Source: Streptomyces sp. STR69 (lineage in GTDB: Bacteria; Actinomycetota; Actinomycetes; Streptomycetales; Streptomycetaceae). From it: DNA of 64,000 bases. A program made the position numbers and the translations under genes. Where the stretch lies: contig NZ_JALJRY010000012.1 of the NCBI RefSeq assembly GCF_024519455.1, positions 1 to 64,000 of the forward strand, in the 5' to 3' direction. The notes under the pieces were generated by a model, which was not told the origin of the DNA, searched no databases, and saw nothing but the letters and a program-made list of their open reading frames with translations. Positions 26,058 to 35,050 of the stretch are shown here, piece by piece (positions within the stretch are counted from its first letter, which is position 1; each line of letters begins with the position of its first letter).

Positions 26058-26855
26058 ATGGCACCCACACCATCCGGTAACTCCCGGACGCGCGTACATG
26101 TGGTCAGCGACGTGCACGGCAACGCCCGTGACCTGGCCGGGGCCGGCGAGGGTGCCGACGCCCTGATCTGCCTGGGCGACCTGGTCCTCTTCCTCGACTA
26201 CGCCGACCACGCGCGCGGCATCTTCCCCGAACTGTTCGGCGAGGAGAACGCCGACCGCCTGGTCGAGCTGCGCACCGCCCGCCGCTTCGAGGAGGCCCGC
26301 GAACTCGGCGCCCGCCTCTGGAGCACGGTAGGCAGTGACCGCGCGGCCCTCATCGAGAAGGCGGTCCGCAAGCAGTACGCGGAGATGTTCGCCGCCTTCC
26401 CCACTCCGACGTACGCCACCTACGGCAACGTCGACATGCCGACCCTGTGGCCCGAGTACGCCGAACCCGGAACCACGGTGCTCGACGGCGAACGCGTGGA
26501 GATCGGCGGCTGGACCTTCGGCTTCGTCGGCGGCGGCCTGCGCACCCCCATGCGCACCCCGTACGAGATCAGCGACGAGGAGTACGCCGCCAAGATCGAG
26601 GCCGTGGGCGAGGTCGACGTCCTGTGCACGCACATCCCGCCCGAGGTCCCCGAGCTGGTCTACGACACCGTCGCGCGCCGTTTCGAGCGCGGCAGCCGGG
26701 CCCTCCTGGACGCGATCCGCCGCACCCGGCCGCGCTATTCACTGTTCGGGCACGTCCACCAGCCGCTCGTCCGCAGGATGCGGATCGGCGCGACCGAGTG
26801 CGTGAACGTCGGCCACTTCGCGGGGAGCGGCAAGCCCTGGGCGCTGGAGTGGTGA
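26058..26855 (+). CDS. Metallophosphoesterase
   Basis: 265 residues with the calcineurin-like metal motifs: VVSDVHGN, CLGDLV, YGNVD (GNxD), and FGHVHQP near the C-terminus. It binds two metals and cleaves a phosphoester; the substrate is not known. The in-frame reading continues far upstream with no support; ATG 26058 is chosen because homologous folds start just before the first metal motif. There is no Shine-Dalgarno. It is followed 126 nt later by the SRPBCC gene. Confidence 0.88.
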   Translation: MAPTPSGNSRTRVHVVSDVHGNARDLAGAGEGADALICLGDLVLFLDYADHARGIFPELFGEENADRLVELRTARRFEEARELGARLWSTVGSDRAALIEKAVRKQYAEMFAAFPTPTYATYGNVDMPTLWPEYAEPGTTVLDGERVEIGGWTFGFVGGGLRTPMRTPYEISDEEYAAKIEAVGEVDVLCTHIPPEVPELVYDTVARRFERGSRALLDAIRRTRPRYSLFGHVHQPLVRRMRIGATECVNVGHFAGSGKPWALEW

Positions 26856-26980
26856 CCTCCTCCTGATGTCCGCAGGTAGGGGGTGCGGTAAGGGGGTTGG
26901 CGGGGAGGTAGCCTTCACGCTGCACGCACAAGCGCACGATGACGACGCCCTGCCGGTCCGCATCTGGAGGAGCCACAGCG

Positions 26981-27424
26981 ATGGCGGAACACACCAGTTC
27001 GAGCATCACGATCGAGGCGGCACCGGCCGAAGTCATGGCGGTGATCGCCGACTTCGCCCGCTACCCGGACTGGACCGGCGAGGTGAAGGAGGCGGACGTC
27101 CTCAAGACCGACGAGCGGGGCCGCGCCGAACAGGTCAGGCTCGTCATGGACGCCGGCGCGATCAAGGACGACCAGGTCCTCGCGTACACCTGGACCGGCG
27201 ACAACGAGGTCTCCTGGACCCTCGTCAAGTCCCAGATGCTGCGCTCCCTGGACGGCTCCTACCTCCTCAAGCCCAAGGGCGCGGGAGCCACGGAGGTCAC
27301 GTACCTCCTCACCGTGGACGTCAAGATCCCCATGCTGGGCATGATCAAGCGCAAGGCCGAGAAGGTCATCATCGACAGGGCGCTGGCGGGACTGAAGAAG
27401 CGGGTGGAGTCGGGGGAGAAGTAG
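26981..27424 (+). CDS. SRPBCC (START-like) family protein
   Basis: 147 residues with a polyketide cyclase/START-like fold: SITIEAAPAEVMAVIADFARYPDWTGEVKEADV and the C-terminal helix with KRKAEKVIIDRALAGLKKRVE. Such proteins bind lipids or other hydrophobic ligands. From memory the mycobacterial counterpart is Rv2185c, next to the ArsA-like Rv2184c, the same order as here. GGAGGA lies before ATG 26981. The role in envelope lipid metabolism is inferred from its neighbours. Confidence 0.85.
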   Translation: MAEHTSSSITIEAAPAEVMAVIADFARYPDWTGEVKEADVLKTDERGRAEQVRLVMDAGAIKDDQVLAYTWTGDNEVSWTLVKSQMLRSLDGSYLLKPKGAGATEVTYLLTVDVKIPMLGMIKRKAEKVIIDRALAGLKKRVESGEK

Positions 27425-27449
27425 GGGGTTCCTTTCGACGCCGGTCTTC

Positions 27450-27525
27450 TCTCAGCCCGTCCGGCGTTTGAGGACGAGGCCCCTTCAGGGCCGACGGGGG
27501 TCCGGGGGCGGAGCCCCCGGCAACG
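27450..27525. repeat. Streptomyces interspersed repeat (family B)
   Basis: Contains CAGCCCGTCCGGCGTTTGAG, GGACGAGG, GGCCCCTTCAGGGCC and GGGGTCCGGGGGCGGAGCCC. From memory this block recurs between genes in many Streptomyces genomes. Two nested hairpins, the larger CCGGGGGC/GCCCCCGG at 27502-27520, let it serve as a terminator. Confidence 0.75.
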
Positions 27526-27568
27526 GCGCCCGACCCCGACCCCGACCGACCGACTACCGTTCACTCAT

Positions 27569-28747
27569 ATGCGCACCCTCCTGATCACCGGCCCAGGCGG
27601 CAGCGGCCGCAGCACCCTCGCCGCCGCCACCGCACAAGCCGCCGCAGGCACCGGCACCCGCACCCTGCTCCTGGGGGCAGACCGGGGCGACACCCTCGGC
27701 GCGGCCCTGGCCGTGCCGACAGGAGCGGCCCCGGTACGGGTCACCGAACAACTCACCGCCTGGCGCCCCGACGCCACGGAGTCGTTCCGCGCAGACCTCA
27801 CCGCCTTCCAGAACCGGGCCTCCTCCGCCCTCGAACTCCTGGGCGCCGCCCGCCTGGACGCGGAAGAACTCACCCCGCTCCCCGGCGCCGAGGAACTGGC
27901 CCTGCTCCGCGCCCTGCGCGACGCGGCCCTCTCCGAGGCCTACGACCTCCTCGTCGTGGACCTCCCGCCCACCCCCCACGCGCTCGCACTCCTCGCCCTC
28001 CCCGAGGAACTCCGCCGCTATCTCCGCCGCCTCCTCCCCGCGGAGCGCCAGGCGGCCCGCGCCCTGCGCCCGGTCCTCGGCCGCCTCGCCGGCGTCCCGA
28101 TGCCCTCGGAGTGGCTCTACGACACCGCAGGCCGCTGGGATGTGGAACTGGCCGCGGTCGAGGCGGTCCTCGCCGACCGGAACACGTCCGTACGCCTGGT
28201 CGCCGAACCCGGACCGGCAGGCGCCGACGCCGTCCGCGCGGCCGGTCTCGCCCTCGCCCTGCGCGGCCTGCGCCCCGACGTCCTGATCGCCAACCGGGTG
28301 CTGCCCGAGTCCGTCGAGGACACCTGGCTCGCCGGCCTGGGCGCCCAGCAGCGCAAGACCCTGGACGAGTGGCAGGGCACGTACGACGTCCGGCACGTCC
28401 CGCACCTCGGCCACGACCCGCGCGGCACCGACGACCTCGCCGCGCTCGCCGTGCCCGGTGTCAACGCGACCGGCTCCACGGTCGAGTGGCCCGTGACCGA
28501 CGAGCCGGCCGAGGACGGCGGCGACAGGGTCCTCGTATGGCACATCCCGCTGCCCGGCGCGATACGGGACGAGCTGGACCTCGTCCGCCGCGGAGACGAA
28601 CTCGTCGTCACCGTCGGCCGGTTCCGCCGTATCGTCCCCCTGCCCTCGGCCCTGCGCCGCTGCACCGTGGCAGGTGCCGCCCTGCGCGAGGGTGAGCTCC
28701 GTATCCGCTTCACGCCCGACCCGGACCTGTGGCCGCAGGGAAGGTGA
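27569..28747 (+). CDS. ArsA-like ATPase with altered P-loop
   Basis: 392 residues. The N-terminus has the SIMIBI/ArsA fold with the P-loop GPGGSGRST in place of the usual GKGGVGKST: both lysines are lost and Arg stands at the nucleotide-binding position. DLLVVDLPPTPHALALLALP matches the ArsA switch II region, and the C-terminal domain (residues 300-392) is a small beta-rich ArsA HSP20-like cap. It is probably a targeting or regulatory ATPase, not an arsenite pump: no arsB is near. The ribosome site is not obvious. Confidence 0.82.
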   Translation: MRTLLITGPGGSGRSTLAAATAQAAAGTGTRTLLLGADRGDTLGAALAVPTGAAPVRVTEQLTAWRPDATESFRADLTAFQNRASSALELLGAARLDAEELTPLPGAEELALLRALRDAALSEAYDLLVVDLPPTPHALALLALPEELRRYLRRLLPAERQAARALRPVLGRLAGVPMPSEWLYDTAGRWDVELAAVEAVLADRNTSVRLVAEPGPAGADAVRAAGLALALRGLRPDVLIANRVLPESVEDTWLAGLGAQQRKTLDEWQGTYDVRHVPHLGHDPRGTDDLAALAVPGVNATGSTVEWPVTDEPAEDGGDRVLVWHIPLPGAIRDELDLVRRGDELVVTVGRFRRIVPLPSALRRCTVAGAALREGELRIRFTPDPDLWPQGR

Positions 28748-28828
28748 GTATTGGTGGGTGCGGAGACGTGAAGCACGTACGCCCATTCGGGTAACGTCGT
28801 AGAGACGAACCGTAGTCAGGAGTCCGTC

Positions 28829-29314
28829 ATGAGCGAAGAGCTCCCCCCGTACGAGGCCGGCAAGGAAGAGGCGCTCGACGAGGTGCGGGCGACCGACGCC
28901 GACGCCTGGGCGACGGCGGCCGCCGAAGACCTCGCGGCGGAGAAGGCCCGCCGCCGCACCCAGTACGGCCCGCCCCCGGGCTCGGCCGCCGAGGAACTGC
29001 GCAAGCTCGTCGACACCGTCACGGACAAGCTCTCCGGCCTCCAGTCACCGCTGCTCGGCCAGGTCGCCGGACCGGCCGCCCAGCAGGTGGTCAAGCAGGT
29101 CGTCCAGCAGGCCAGGGCCGCCGTCGAGCCCGTCATCGAACGCAACCCGGACGTCTTCGACCACCTCGCGGCGGCCGGAAACGAACTCCTCGCCGCGTAC
29201 CGCTCCGCCGTCCAGGCCCAGGAACAGCGCTGGACGGCACGCGACAGCGAACTGAAGGACCTGCGGGACCCGGGGGAGGACTCCGGCCCCGGGGAGCGCA
29301 TCGACCTGGACTAG
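28829..29314 (+). CDS. DUF5304-like acidic protein
   Basis: 161 residues, acidic, without membrane segment. A helical middle region (about residues 50-110) has AAQQVVKQVVQQARAAVEPVIE, followed by a charged tail. No known function. It lies 81 nt after the ArsA-like gene in the same direction. The same pair occurs, from memory, as Rv2184c-Rv2183c in M. tuberculosis, so a shared role is likely. The assignment to DUF5304 is from recall. Confidence 0.7.
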   Translation: MSEELPPYEAGKEEALDEVRATDADAWATAAAEDLAAEKARRRTQYGPPPGSAAEELRKLVDTVTDKLSGLQSPLLGQVAGPAAQQVVKQVVQQARAAVEPVIERNPDVFDHLAAAGNELLAAYRSAVQAQEQRWTARDSELKDLRDPGEDSGPGERIDLD

Positions 29315-29319
29315 AAGCC

Positions 29320-29568
29320 CCTGAGGGGCTGCCGCCAGATTCGCGTCTGCCCGGCGGCGTCTGGTGCGCACTCCCCCACTGCCTTAAGGGCGTGGGGGGA
29401 CCCCCAGGCGTTGTCGTCGGTCGCCATGGCTCCGCCATGACTCCCTCCTCCGCCTTGCGGCTGCACGCTCCCCCACACTCGAACAGAACTCGCGCGGGGG
29501 CACCCCCATCGCCACCGCCGGGCCCGCCCTCCGGGCGAACGACGCGAATCTGGCGGCAGCCCCTCGGG
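29320..29568. repeat. Intergenic element with 28-bp inverted ends (family C)
   Basis: The arms 29320-29347 and 29541-29568 are inverted copies with one mismatch (shared core CTGCCGCCAGATTCGCGT). The 193 nt between them hold CCATGGCTCCGCCATG and several C- or G-runs and no gene. The size and ends resemble a MITE or a very long terminator hairpin. No clear target duplication is seen. Confidence 0.75.
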
Positions 29569-29610
29569 TACGGTGGGCCGTAGCGGGGCTCGACCGAAAC
29601 TGAGGGATTC

Positions 29611-30564
29611 ATGGGACTCACCATCGGCGTCGATATCGGCGGCACGAAGATCGCGGCCGGTGTGGTCGACGAGGAAGGCAACATCCTCTCGACCCACCAG
29701 GTGCCGACCCCGGGCACCCCCGAGGGCATCGTGGACGCCATCGCCGCCGCAGTCGACGGAGCACGCGCCGGGCACGAGATCGTGGGCGTGGGCATCGGTG
29801 CGGCCGGGTACGTCAACCGCCAGCGATCCACGGTCTACTTCGCGCCCAACATCGACTGGCGCCAGGAGCCGCTGAAGGACAAGGTCGAGGCCCGCGTGGG
29901 CCTCCCCGTCGTCGTGGAGAACGACGCGAACGCCGCGGCCTGGGGCGAGTACAGGTTCGGCGCCGGCAAGGGCCACCGCAACGTCATCTGCATCACCCTC
30001 GGCACCGGCCTCGGCGGCGGCATCATCATCGGCAACAAGCTGCGCCGCGGGCACTTCGGGGTGGCCGCCGAGTTCGGCCACATCCGCATGGTGCCGGACG
30101 GCCTGCTGTGCGGCTGCGGATCGCAGGGCTGCTGGGAGCAGTACGCGTCGGGCCGAGCCCTCGTGCGCTACGCCAAGCAGCGCGCCAACGCGACCCCCGA
30201 GGCCGCCGACGTCCTGCTCTCCCTCGGCGACGGCACCCCCGAGGGCATCGAGGGCAAGCACATCTCCATGGCCGCCCGGCAGGGCGACCCGGTGGCCGTC
30301 GACTCCTACCGCGAGCTGGCCCGCTGGGCCGGCGCCGGCCTCGCCGACCTGGCCTCCCTCTTCGACCCCTCGGCGTTCATCGTCGGCGGCGGCCTCTCGG
30401 ACGAGGGCGAACTCGTCCTCGACCCGATCCGCAAGTCCTACAAGCGCTGGCTGGTCGGCGGCAACTGGCGCCCGGTGGCCGACGTGATCGCCGCACAGCT
30501 CGGCAACAAGGCGGGCATGGTGGGCGCGGCGGACCTGGCGAGGGAGCCGGACCCGATCATGTAA
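29611..30564 (+). CDS. glkA: ROK-family glucokinase
   Basis: 317 residues. The ATP site IGVDIGGTKIAAGVV, the catalytic ENDANAAAWGE and the ROK zinc motif CGCGSQGCWEQYASG are all intact. It phosphorylates glucose; in S. coelicolor GlkA is also needed for carbon catabolite repression. The gene stands alone, with family C and family A repeats on its two sides, so its transcript probably contains only this gene. Confidence 0.96.
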   Translation: MGLTIGVDIGGTKIAAGVVDEEGNILSTHQVPTPGTPEGIVDAIAAAVDGARAGHEIVGVGIGAAGYVNRQRSTVYFAPNIDWRQEPLKDKVEARVGLPVVVENDANAAAWGEYRFGAGKGHRNVICITLGTGLGGGIIIGNKLRRGHFGVAAEFGHIRMVPDGLLCGCGSQGCWEQYASGRALVRYAKQRANATPEAADVLLSLGDGTPEGIEGKHISMAARQGDPVAVDSYRELARWAGAGLADLASLFDPSAFIVGGGLSDEGELVLDPIRKSYKRWLVGGNWRPVADVIAAQLGNKAGMVGAADLAREPDPIM

Positions 30565-30576
30565 GCAGCGTTGTTC

Positions 30577-30670
30577 AGGGGCGCGGGGCGGTAGTCGATC
30601 TGCGGCTACCGCCGCGTGGGCGCGACCGGCCGCACTCGACCGGCAGTCGCCCACGTACCCCGCGCCCCGA
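30577..30670. repeat. Intergenic repeat family A, copy 3
   Basis: GGGGCGCGGGG (30578-30588), then TCGATCTGCGGCTACCGCCG, GCGCGACCGGCC and a right end CCCCGCGCCCC (30659-30669) able to pair with the left end. It lies between glkA and the EEP gene and can act as a terminator. Confidence 0.7.
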
Positions 30671-30697
30671 GCTGTCAGGCGGCGTAAATTGATCCAC

Positions 30698-31447
30698 ATG
30701 GCGCCGCTCCCCAACTCCCGCACCGAACCCGACGGTTCGGCGATCATCCGCGTCCTGAGCTACAACATCCGCTCGATGCGCGACGACACCGACGCCCTGG
30801 CCCGGGTGATCAGGGCCTGCGCCCCGGACCTCGTCCTGGTCCAAGAGGCCCCCCTCTTCTTCCGCTGGCGCAAAAAGCTGGCCCGCCTCGCCTCCGCCTC
30901 GGACCTGGTCGTCCTCAGCGGCGGAGGCACCGCCGCCGGCCCCGCTCTGCTGTGCTCGCTGCGGGCCACGGTCGAACGCACGGAGGACGTACTCCTGCCG
31001 CTCACCCCGGGCGAGTTCCGGCGCGGCTTCGCCACCGCGGTCGTACGGATCGGCGGCGCCCGGCTCGGTGTCCTCAGCTGTCACCTCAGCCTCCGCGACG
31101 ACGAGCGCTACGACCAGGGCGGCATGCTGCTCGACCGGCTGGCCGGGATGGGCGTGGACCATGTGATCGCGGGCGGTGACCTCAACGACCGCCCCACCGG
31201 CCGGACCTTCGAGCGGCTGGCCAAGGAACTGCAGGACTGCTGGGCCACCGCCCCCTGGGGCGAGGAGTACACCTGGACTCCCGGCAACCCCTTCCAGCGC
31301 ATCGACGCGATCTTCGCCACGCAGGGCGTCGAGGTACTGGGCTGTGGGGTGCCGCTGGGCCTGCCAGGAGTGACGGAGACAGACCTGAGGGCGGCCACGG
31401 ACCACTTCCCGGTCCTGGCCGCCCTCAGAATTCCCGCCGTTCAATAA
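30698..31447 (+). CDS. Endonuclease/exonuclease/phosphatase family protein
   Basis: 249 residues of the EEP fold: RVLSYNIRSMRDD, LVQEAP (metal Glu), IAGGDLNDRPTG and the terminal TDHFPVLA with the catalytic Asp-His. The substrate, DNA, phospholipid head group or another phosphodiester, cannot be told. ATG 30698 is preferred: TAAATT (30685-30690) ends 7 nt before it and there is no ribosome site, which points to a leaderless message. A TTG three codons earlier is possible. Confidence 0.85.
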   Translation: MAPLPNSRTEPDGSAIIRVLSYNIRSMRDDTDALARVIRACAPDLVLVQEAPLFFRWRKKLARLASASDLVVLSGGGTAAGPALLCSLRATVERTEDVLLPLTPGEFRRGFATAVVRIGGARLGVLSCHLSLRDDERYDQGGMLLDRLAGMGVDHVIAGGDLNDRPTGRTFERLAKELQDCWATAPWGEEYTWTPGNPFQRIDAIFATQGVEVLGCGVPLGLPGVTETDLRAATDHFPVLAALRIPAVQ

Positions 31448-31449
31448 CG

Positions 31450-32052
31450 TCAGACGACGGCCCCGCGTCCGGGGTCGTCCCCCTCCTCGTCGTCCGTCCG
31501 CATCCGCATCACCAGCGTGCCGAAGCCGCCCAGGAAGCCGCCGATGCCGACGGTCGCCAGCCACCAGGTCATGTCCCAGCCGAGCAGCACCGCCAGCAGC
31601 AGGAGGATCGGGCCGCCGATCACCCCGAGCCAGGCGAACTTGGCCGTCGTGTCGGCGGCCGGCAGCGGGGGCGGCTCCGGCGGCACGAAGTGGCCCTCGT
31701 CGTCCTCGTCGAAGTCGTCCTCGGAGGAGTCCGGCGCGGTGTAGTCACGGGGGCCACCGACGCCGGGCGCGAACGAGACGGAGCTGCCCAGCGGCTTGGC
31801 GGGCGCCGGCTCCTCCGTGCCCTGGTCCGAGCCCTTGGTCTTGTCCTGCTCCTTGGCCTTGGGCTGCTCGTCGTTCTTCTCGGGGTCGAGCAGCGCCAGG
31901 TCCTCGATCGACTTGAACGGCTTGGCGCCCGGCGGATCCTTGGGCTCGTCGCCGTATCCGGCGACGATCGCGGCCCACGCGGCCTCCTCGTCGAACGGGA
32001 CGCCCTGCTCGTCCGGTTCGAGGCCCTCGCGGTCGGAGTCGTGCTCAGCCAC
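31450..32052 (-). CDS. Acidic protein with two C-terminal membrane helices
   Basis: 200 residues. A long acidic and disordered N-terminal part (to about residue 135) is followed by two hydrophobic segments (about 138-160 and 163-182) and a charged end. No known domain. The GTG start at 32052 overlaps the stop of the alpha/beta hydrolase by 8 nt, so the pair is coupled. The function is unknown. Confidence 0.75.
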   Translation of the reverse strand: MAEHDSDREGLEPDEQGVPFDEEAAWAAIVAGYGDEPKDPPGAKPFKSIEDLALLDPEKNDEQPKAKEQDKTKGSDQGTEEPAPAKPLGSSVSFAPGVGGPRDYTAPDSSEDDFDEDDEGHFVPPEPPPLPAADTTAKFAWLGVIGGPILLLLAVLLGWDMTWWLATVGIGGFLGGFGTLVMRMRTDDEEGDDPGRGAVV

Positions 32053-32875
32053 CTGTGGCCGTCCCTTCCTGCTCGCTCACCCGGCCCGTGTCGGACGCCT
32101 GCTTGCCGACACTGGGTGCGAGCCGGCCGATGAACGTGAAGCTCTCCTCGAAAATCCGGTCCGCGTCGTGGTCCAACGTCGCGACGTGGTAGCTCTGTTC
32201 CAGCAGGATTTCCGTCACGTCGGCCGAGGAAACGCGACTGAGGACCCGGGCCGAGTCGGCCGGCGGCACCACATGGTCCTGGGCGCTGTGCAGCAGCAGG
32301 AGCGGCTGGGTGACCTGCGGGAGCTCGCGGTCGACCAGCCGGAAGAAATTGCGCAGCGAGTGCGCGGAGTGCAGCGGCACCTTGTCGTAGCCGACCTCGT
32401 CGCTGCCCTCCTTCGCGATGTCGCTGGCGATACCCGGCGCCGTACGCACCAGGTGGCGGGCGACCGGAAGGGCGTACGCGGCGAGGCCGTGCACCTTGAT
32501 ACCGGGGTTGACGACCACGACTCCGCTGATCTCGTCGCCGTGCTTCGCGGCCAGCCGCAGGGCCAGCGCGCCGCCCATGGACAGGCCCGCGACGAAGACC
32601 TGCGAGCAGCGCTCGCGCAGGGCGCGCAGCTCGCGGTCCACCTCCGCGTACCAGTCCTGCCAGCCGGTGAGCTGCATGTCCTCCCAGCGGGTGCCGTGCC
32701 CGGGCAGCAGCGGCAGCGACACGGTGAGGCCGCGCTCGGCCAGATACTCCGCCCAGGGGCGCAGCGACTGCGGGGAACCGGTGAAGCCGTGGCAGAGGAG
32801 AACTCCGACCTCCCCGCCCTCGTGGCGGTACGGCTCGGCTCCGGGGAGGACCGGCACCTTCGGTCTCCTGTTCAT
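32045..32875 (-). CDS. Alpha/beta hydrolase, monoacylglycerol lipase-like
   Basis: 276 residues. The nucleophile elbow is GLSMGG, the oxyanion region CHGFTGSPQSLRPWAEYL, and the acid and base fall in SAQDHVVPP and SYHVATLDHD. It hydrolyses an ester, probably of a lipid or carboxylester. ATG 32875 is the first in-frame ATG that leaves a full domain; a ribosome site is not clear. It is divergent from the acyltransferase gene at 33021. Confidence 0.88.
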   Translation of the reverse strand: MNRRPKVPVLPGAEPYRHEGGEVGVLLCHGFTGSPQSLRPWAEYLAERGLTVSLPLLPGHGTRWEDMQLTGWQDWYAEVDRELRALRERCSQVFVAGLSMGGALALRLAAKHGDEISGVVVVNPGIKVHGLAAYALPVARHLVRTAPGIASDIAKEGSDEVGYDKVPLHSAHSLRNFFRLVDRELPQVTQPLLLLHSAQDHVVPPADSARVLSRVSSADVTEILLEQSYHVATLDHDADRIFEESFTFIGRLAPSVGKQASDTGRVSEQEGTATGG

Positions 32876-33020
32876 GAGAGGGGCGTGTTCATGTTCATGA
32901 AGAAGGGTGTGCGTCAGTGAGGCGTGAACGAGTCCAGGTGCGGTTAACCGTACGCGACCGCACTGACACCGACCAGGGCCGTCGGGTCCTTTGACGGTGC
33001 TCCGGGTTAAGGTCTGATCG

Positions 33021-33803
33021 ATGAGCACAGGAGGCACTCGGTTGTTGTACGGCACGATGAAGGTCGCCATCGGTGGGCCGCTGAAGGTCGCCTTCCGGCC
33101 GTGGGTGGAGGGCCTTGAGAACATTCCGGCGGAGGGCGCCGCCATTCTGGCGAGCAATCACCTCTCCTTCTCGGACTCGTTCTTCCTGCCCGCGGTCCTC
33201 GACCGCAAGGTGACCTTCATCGCGAAGGCCGAGTACTTCACGACGCCCGGGGTGAAGGGGAAGCTGACGGCCGCGTTCTTCAAGGGCGCCGGCCAGCTCC
33301 CGGTGGACCGCTCCGGTGCGCGCGGGGCCGGCGAGGCCGCGATCAAGGCCGGGCTCGACGTCCTGGAGCGCGGTGAGCTGTTCGGTATCTATCCGGAGGG
33401 CACGCGCTCCCCGGACGGCCGTCTGTACCGCGGCAAACCCGGCGGCCTCGCGCGCGTGGCGCTCGCCAGCGGCGCTCCGGTGCTCCCGGTCGCGATGATC
33501 GACACGGAGAAGATCCAGCCGCCCGGCAAGGTCGTGCCGAAGCTGATGCGCCCGGGCATCCGGATCGGCAAGCCGCTCGACTTCAGCCGGTACAACGGCA
33601 TGGAGCACGACCGTTTCGTCCTGCGCGCGGTGACCGACGAGGTCATGTACGAGATCATGAAGCTCTCCGGCCAGGAGTACGTCGACATCTACGCGACGGC
33701 CGCCAAGCGGCAGCTCGCGGATGCGGCGAAGGCCGAGAAGGAAGCGGACAAGGCCGCCAAGGCCGCGCTCGCACAAGCGGAGAAGGAACAGACCAGCCCG
33801 TAG
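33021..33803 (+). CDS. 1-acyl-sn-glycerol-3-phosphate acyltransferase
   Basis: 260 residues of the PlsC family. NHLSFSD is the H(X)4D active site and IYPEGTRSPDGRLYRG binds the acceptor phosphate. The C-terminal 30 residues are an Ala/Lys/Glu-rich tail. It makes phosphatidic acid or a related acylated product. From memory M. tuberculosis has Rv2182c at the same position relative to the ArsA-like and DUF5304-like genes. A start 9 codons later is possible. Confidence 0.9.
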   Translation: MSTGGTRLLYGTMKVAIGGPLKVAFRPWVEGLENIPAEGAAILASNHLSFSDSFFLPAVLDRKVTFIAKAEYFTTPGVKGKLTAAFFKGAGQLPVDRSGARGAGEAAIKAGLDVLERGELFGIYPEGTRSPDGRLYRGKPGGLARVALASGAPVLPVAMIDTEKIQPPGKVVPKLMRPGIRIGKPLDFSRYNGMEHDRFVLRAVTDEVMYEIMKLSGQEYVDIYATAAKRQLADAAKAEKEADKAAKAALAQAEKEQTSP

Positions 33804-33823
33804 CGGGACGGTCTGCGTCGGGG

Positions 33824-35050
33824 GTGGGGGAGTTGGCCAAGCGCGAGCGTGTCATCAGAATGTCGGTCGAGCAGCCGCTGTGGCGTGCCCTGAGCGGCTA
33901 CCGGGTGCTGACCATGCTGTACGCGGTCGGGCTGTTCGCCGCCGCCTACGACGACTTCGACCGCCCGGGCATCGCCATCGCCTTCTACGTCGTCCTGTTC
34001 GTCTGGACGCTCGCCACCCTGCCCCGGGTGCAGAGCGCGGTCGCCTGCACCAAGCGCTTTCTCGCCGTGGACCTCGCCATCGCGCTGACCGGCATCGTCC
34101 TCACCCCGGTCGCCGCCGACGCCCACCACATCGACAGCGGCGGCCCCACCCTGCCGTCGATATGGACCGCCGGCTCGGTCCTCGCCTACGCCATCAAGGG
34201 CGGCTGGCGCTGGGCGGCCTTCGCCTCCACCCCGGTCGCCGTCGCCAACCTGATCGAGCGCGGCTCCCCGGCCCGCGACACCGTCCACAACGTGGTCCTC
34301 GTCTGGGTCGCCTCCATCGCCATCGGCTACGTCGTGGAGGTCGCCCGCGCCTCGGAGCGCACCCTCGCCCGCGCCCTGGAGATCGAGGCCACCACCCGGG
34401 AGCGGGAGCGGCTGGCCCGGGACATCCACGACGGTGTGCTCCAGGTGCTGGCCATGGTGCAGCGGCGCGGTGTCGTGCTCGGCGGCGAGGCGGGCGAACT
34501 GGGCCGGATGGCCGGCGAGCAGGAGATCGCCCTGCGCACCCTGGTCTCCGGCGGCCTGGTGCCCGTTTCCCGGGTCTCGCTGGACGCGGCGGAGGGCGCG
34601 GTCGTGAGAGCCGTAGAAGAATGCGATGACGACGACGGCGGGCCGGTCGATCTTCGGGCGCTGCTCGCCCCGTACGCGGCCGCGAAGGTGAGTTTCGCCG
34701 AGCCCGGTGCGCCGGTGCCCTTGCCCGCGCCCGCCGCGAAGGAACTGGCCGCCGCTGTCGGTGCCGCCCTGGACAATGTGCGCAGGCATGCCGGTGACGA
34801 GGCCCGTGCCTGGATCCTGGTCGAGGACGAGCCCGGGGAGGTCGTGGTGACCGTGCGGGACGACGGGCCCGGTATCCCCGAGGGGCGGCTCGCGCAGGCC
34901 GAGGGGGAGGGGCGGCTCGGGGTCGCCCTGTCGATCCGGGGGCGGCTGCGGGACCTCGGCGGCAGTGCAGAGCTGGTCTCGATTCCCGGGCAGGGCACGG
35001 AAGTCGAGCTGAAGGTACCGAAGGCGCGGGGGAAGGCGGGGACACGATGA
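33824..35050 (+). CDS. macS: Sensor histidine kinase, MacS-like
   Basis: 408 residues. About four to five membrane helices occupy residues 20-175, followed by a dimerisation helix with ARDIHDGVLQ (phospho-His202) and an HATPase domain with LDNVRRHAG and VRDDGPGIPEG. This is the NarL-type kinase plan. It overlaps its response regulator by 4 nt and sits just before pfkA, the position of MacS (SCO2121) in S. coelicolor. The start is uncertain: GTG 33824 or ATG 33860. Confidence 0.85.
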   Translation: MGELAKRERVIRMSVEQPLWRALSGYRVLTMLYAVGLFAAAYDDFDRPGIAIAFYVVLFVWTLATLPRVQSAVACTKRFLAVDLAIALTGIVLTPVAADAHHIDSGGPTLPSIWTAGSVLAYAIKGGWRWAAFASTPVAVANLIERGSPARDTVHNVVLVWVASIAIGYVVEVARASERTLARALEIEATTRERERLARDIHDGVLQVLAMVQRRGVVLGGEAGELGRMAGEQEIALRTLVSGGLVPVSRVSLDAAEGAVVRAVEECDDDDGGPVDLRALLAPYAAAKVSFAEPGAPVPLPAPAAKELAAAVGAALDNVRRHAGDEARAWILVEDEPGEVVVTVRDDGPGIPEGRLAQAEGEGRLGVALSIRGRLRDLGGSAELVSIPGQGTEVELKVPKARGKAGTR

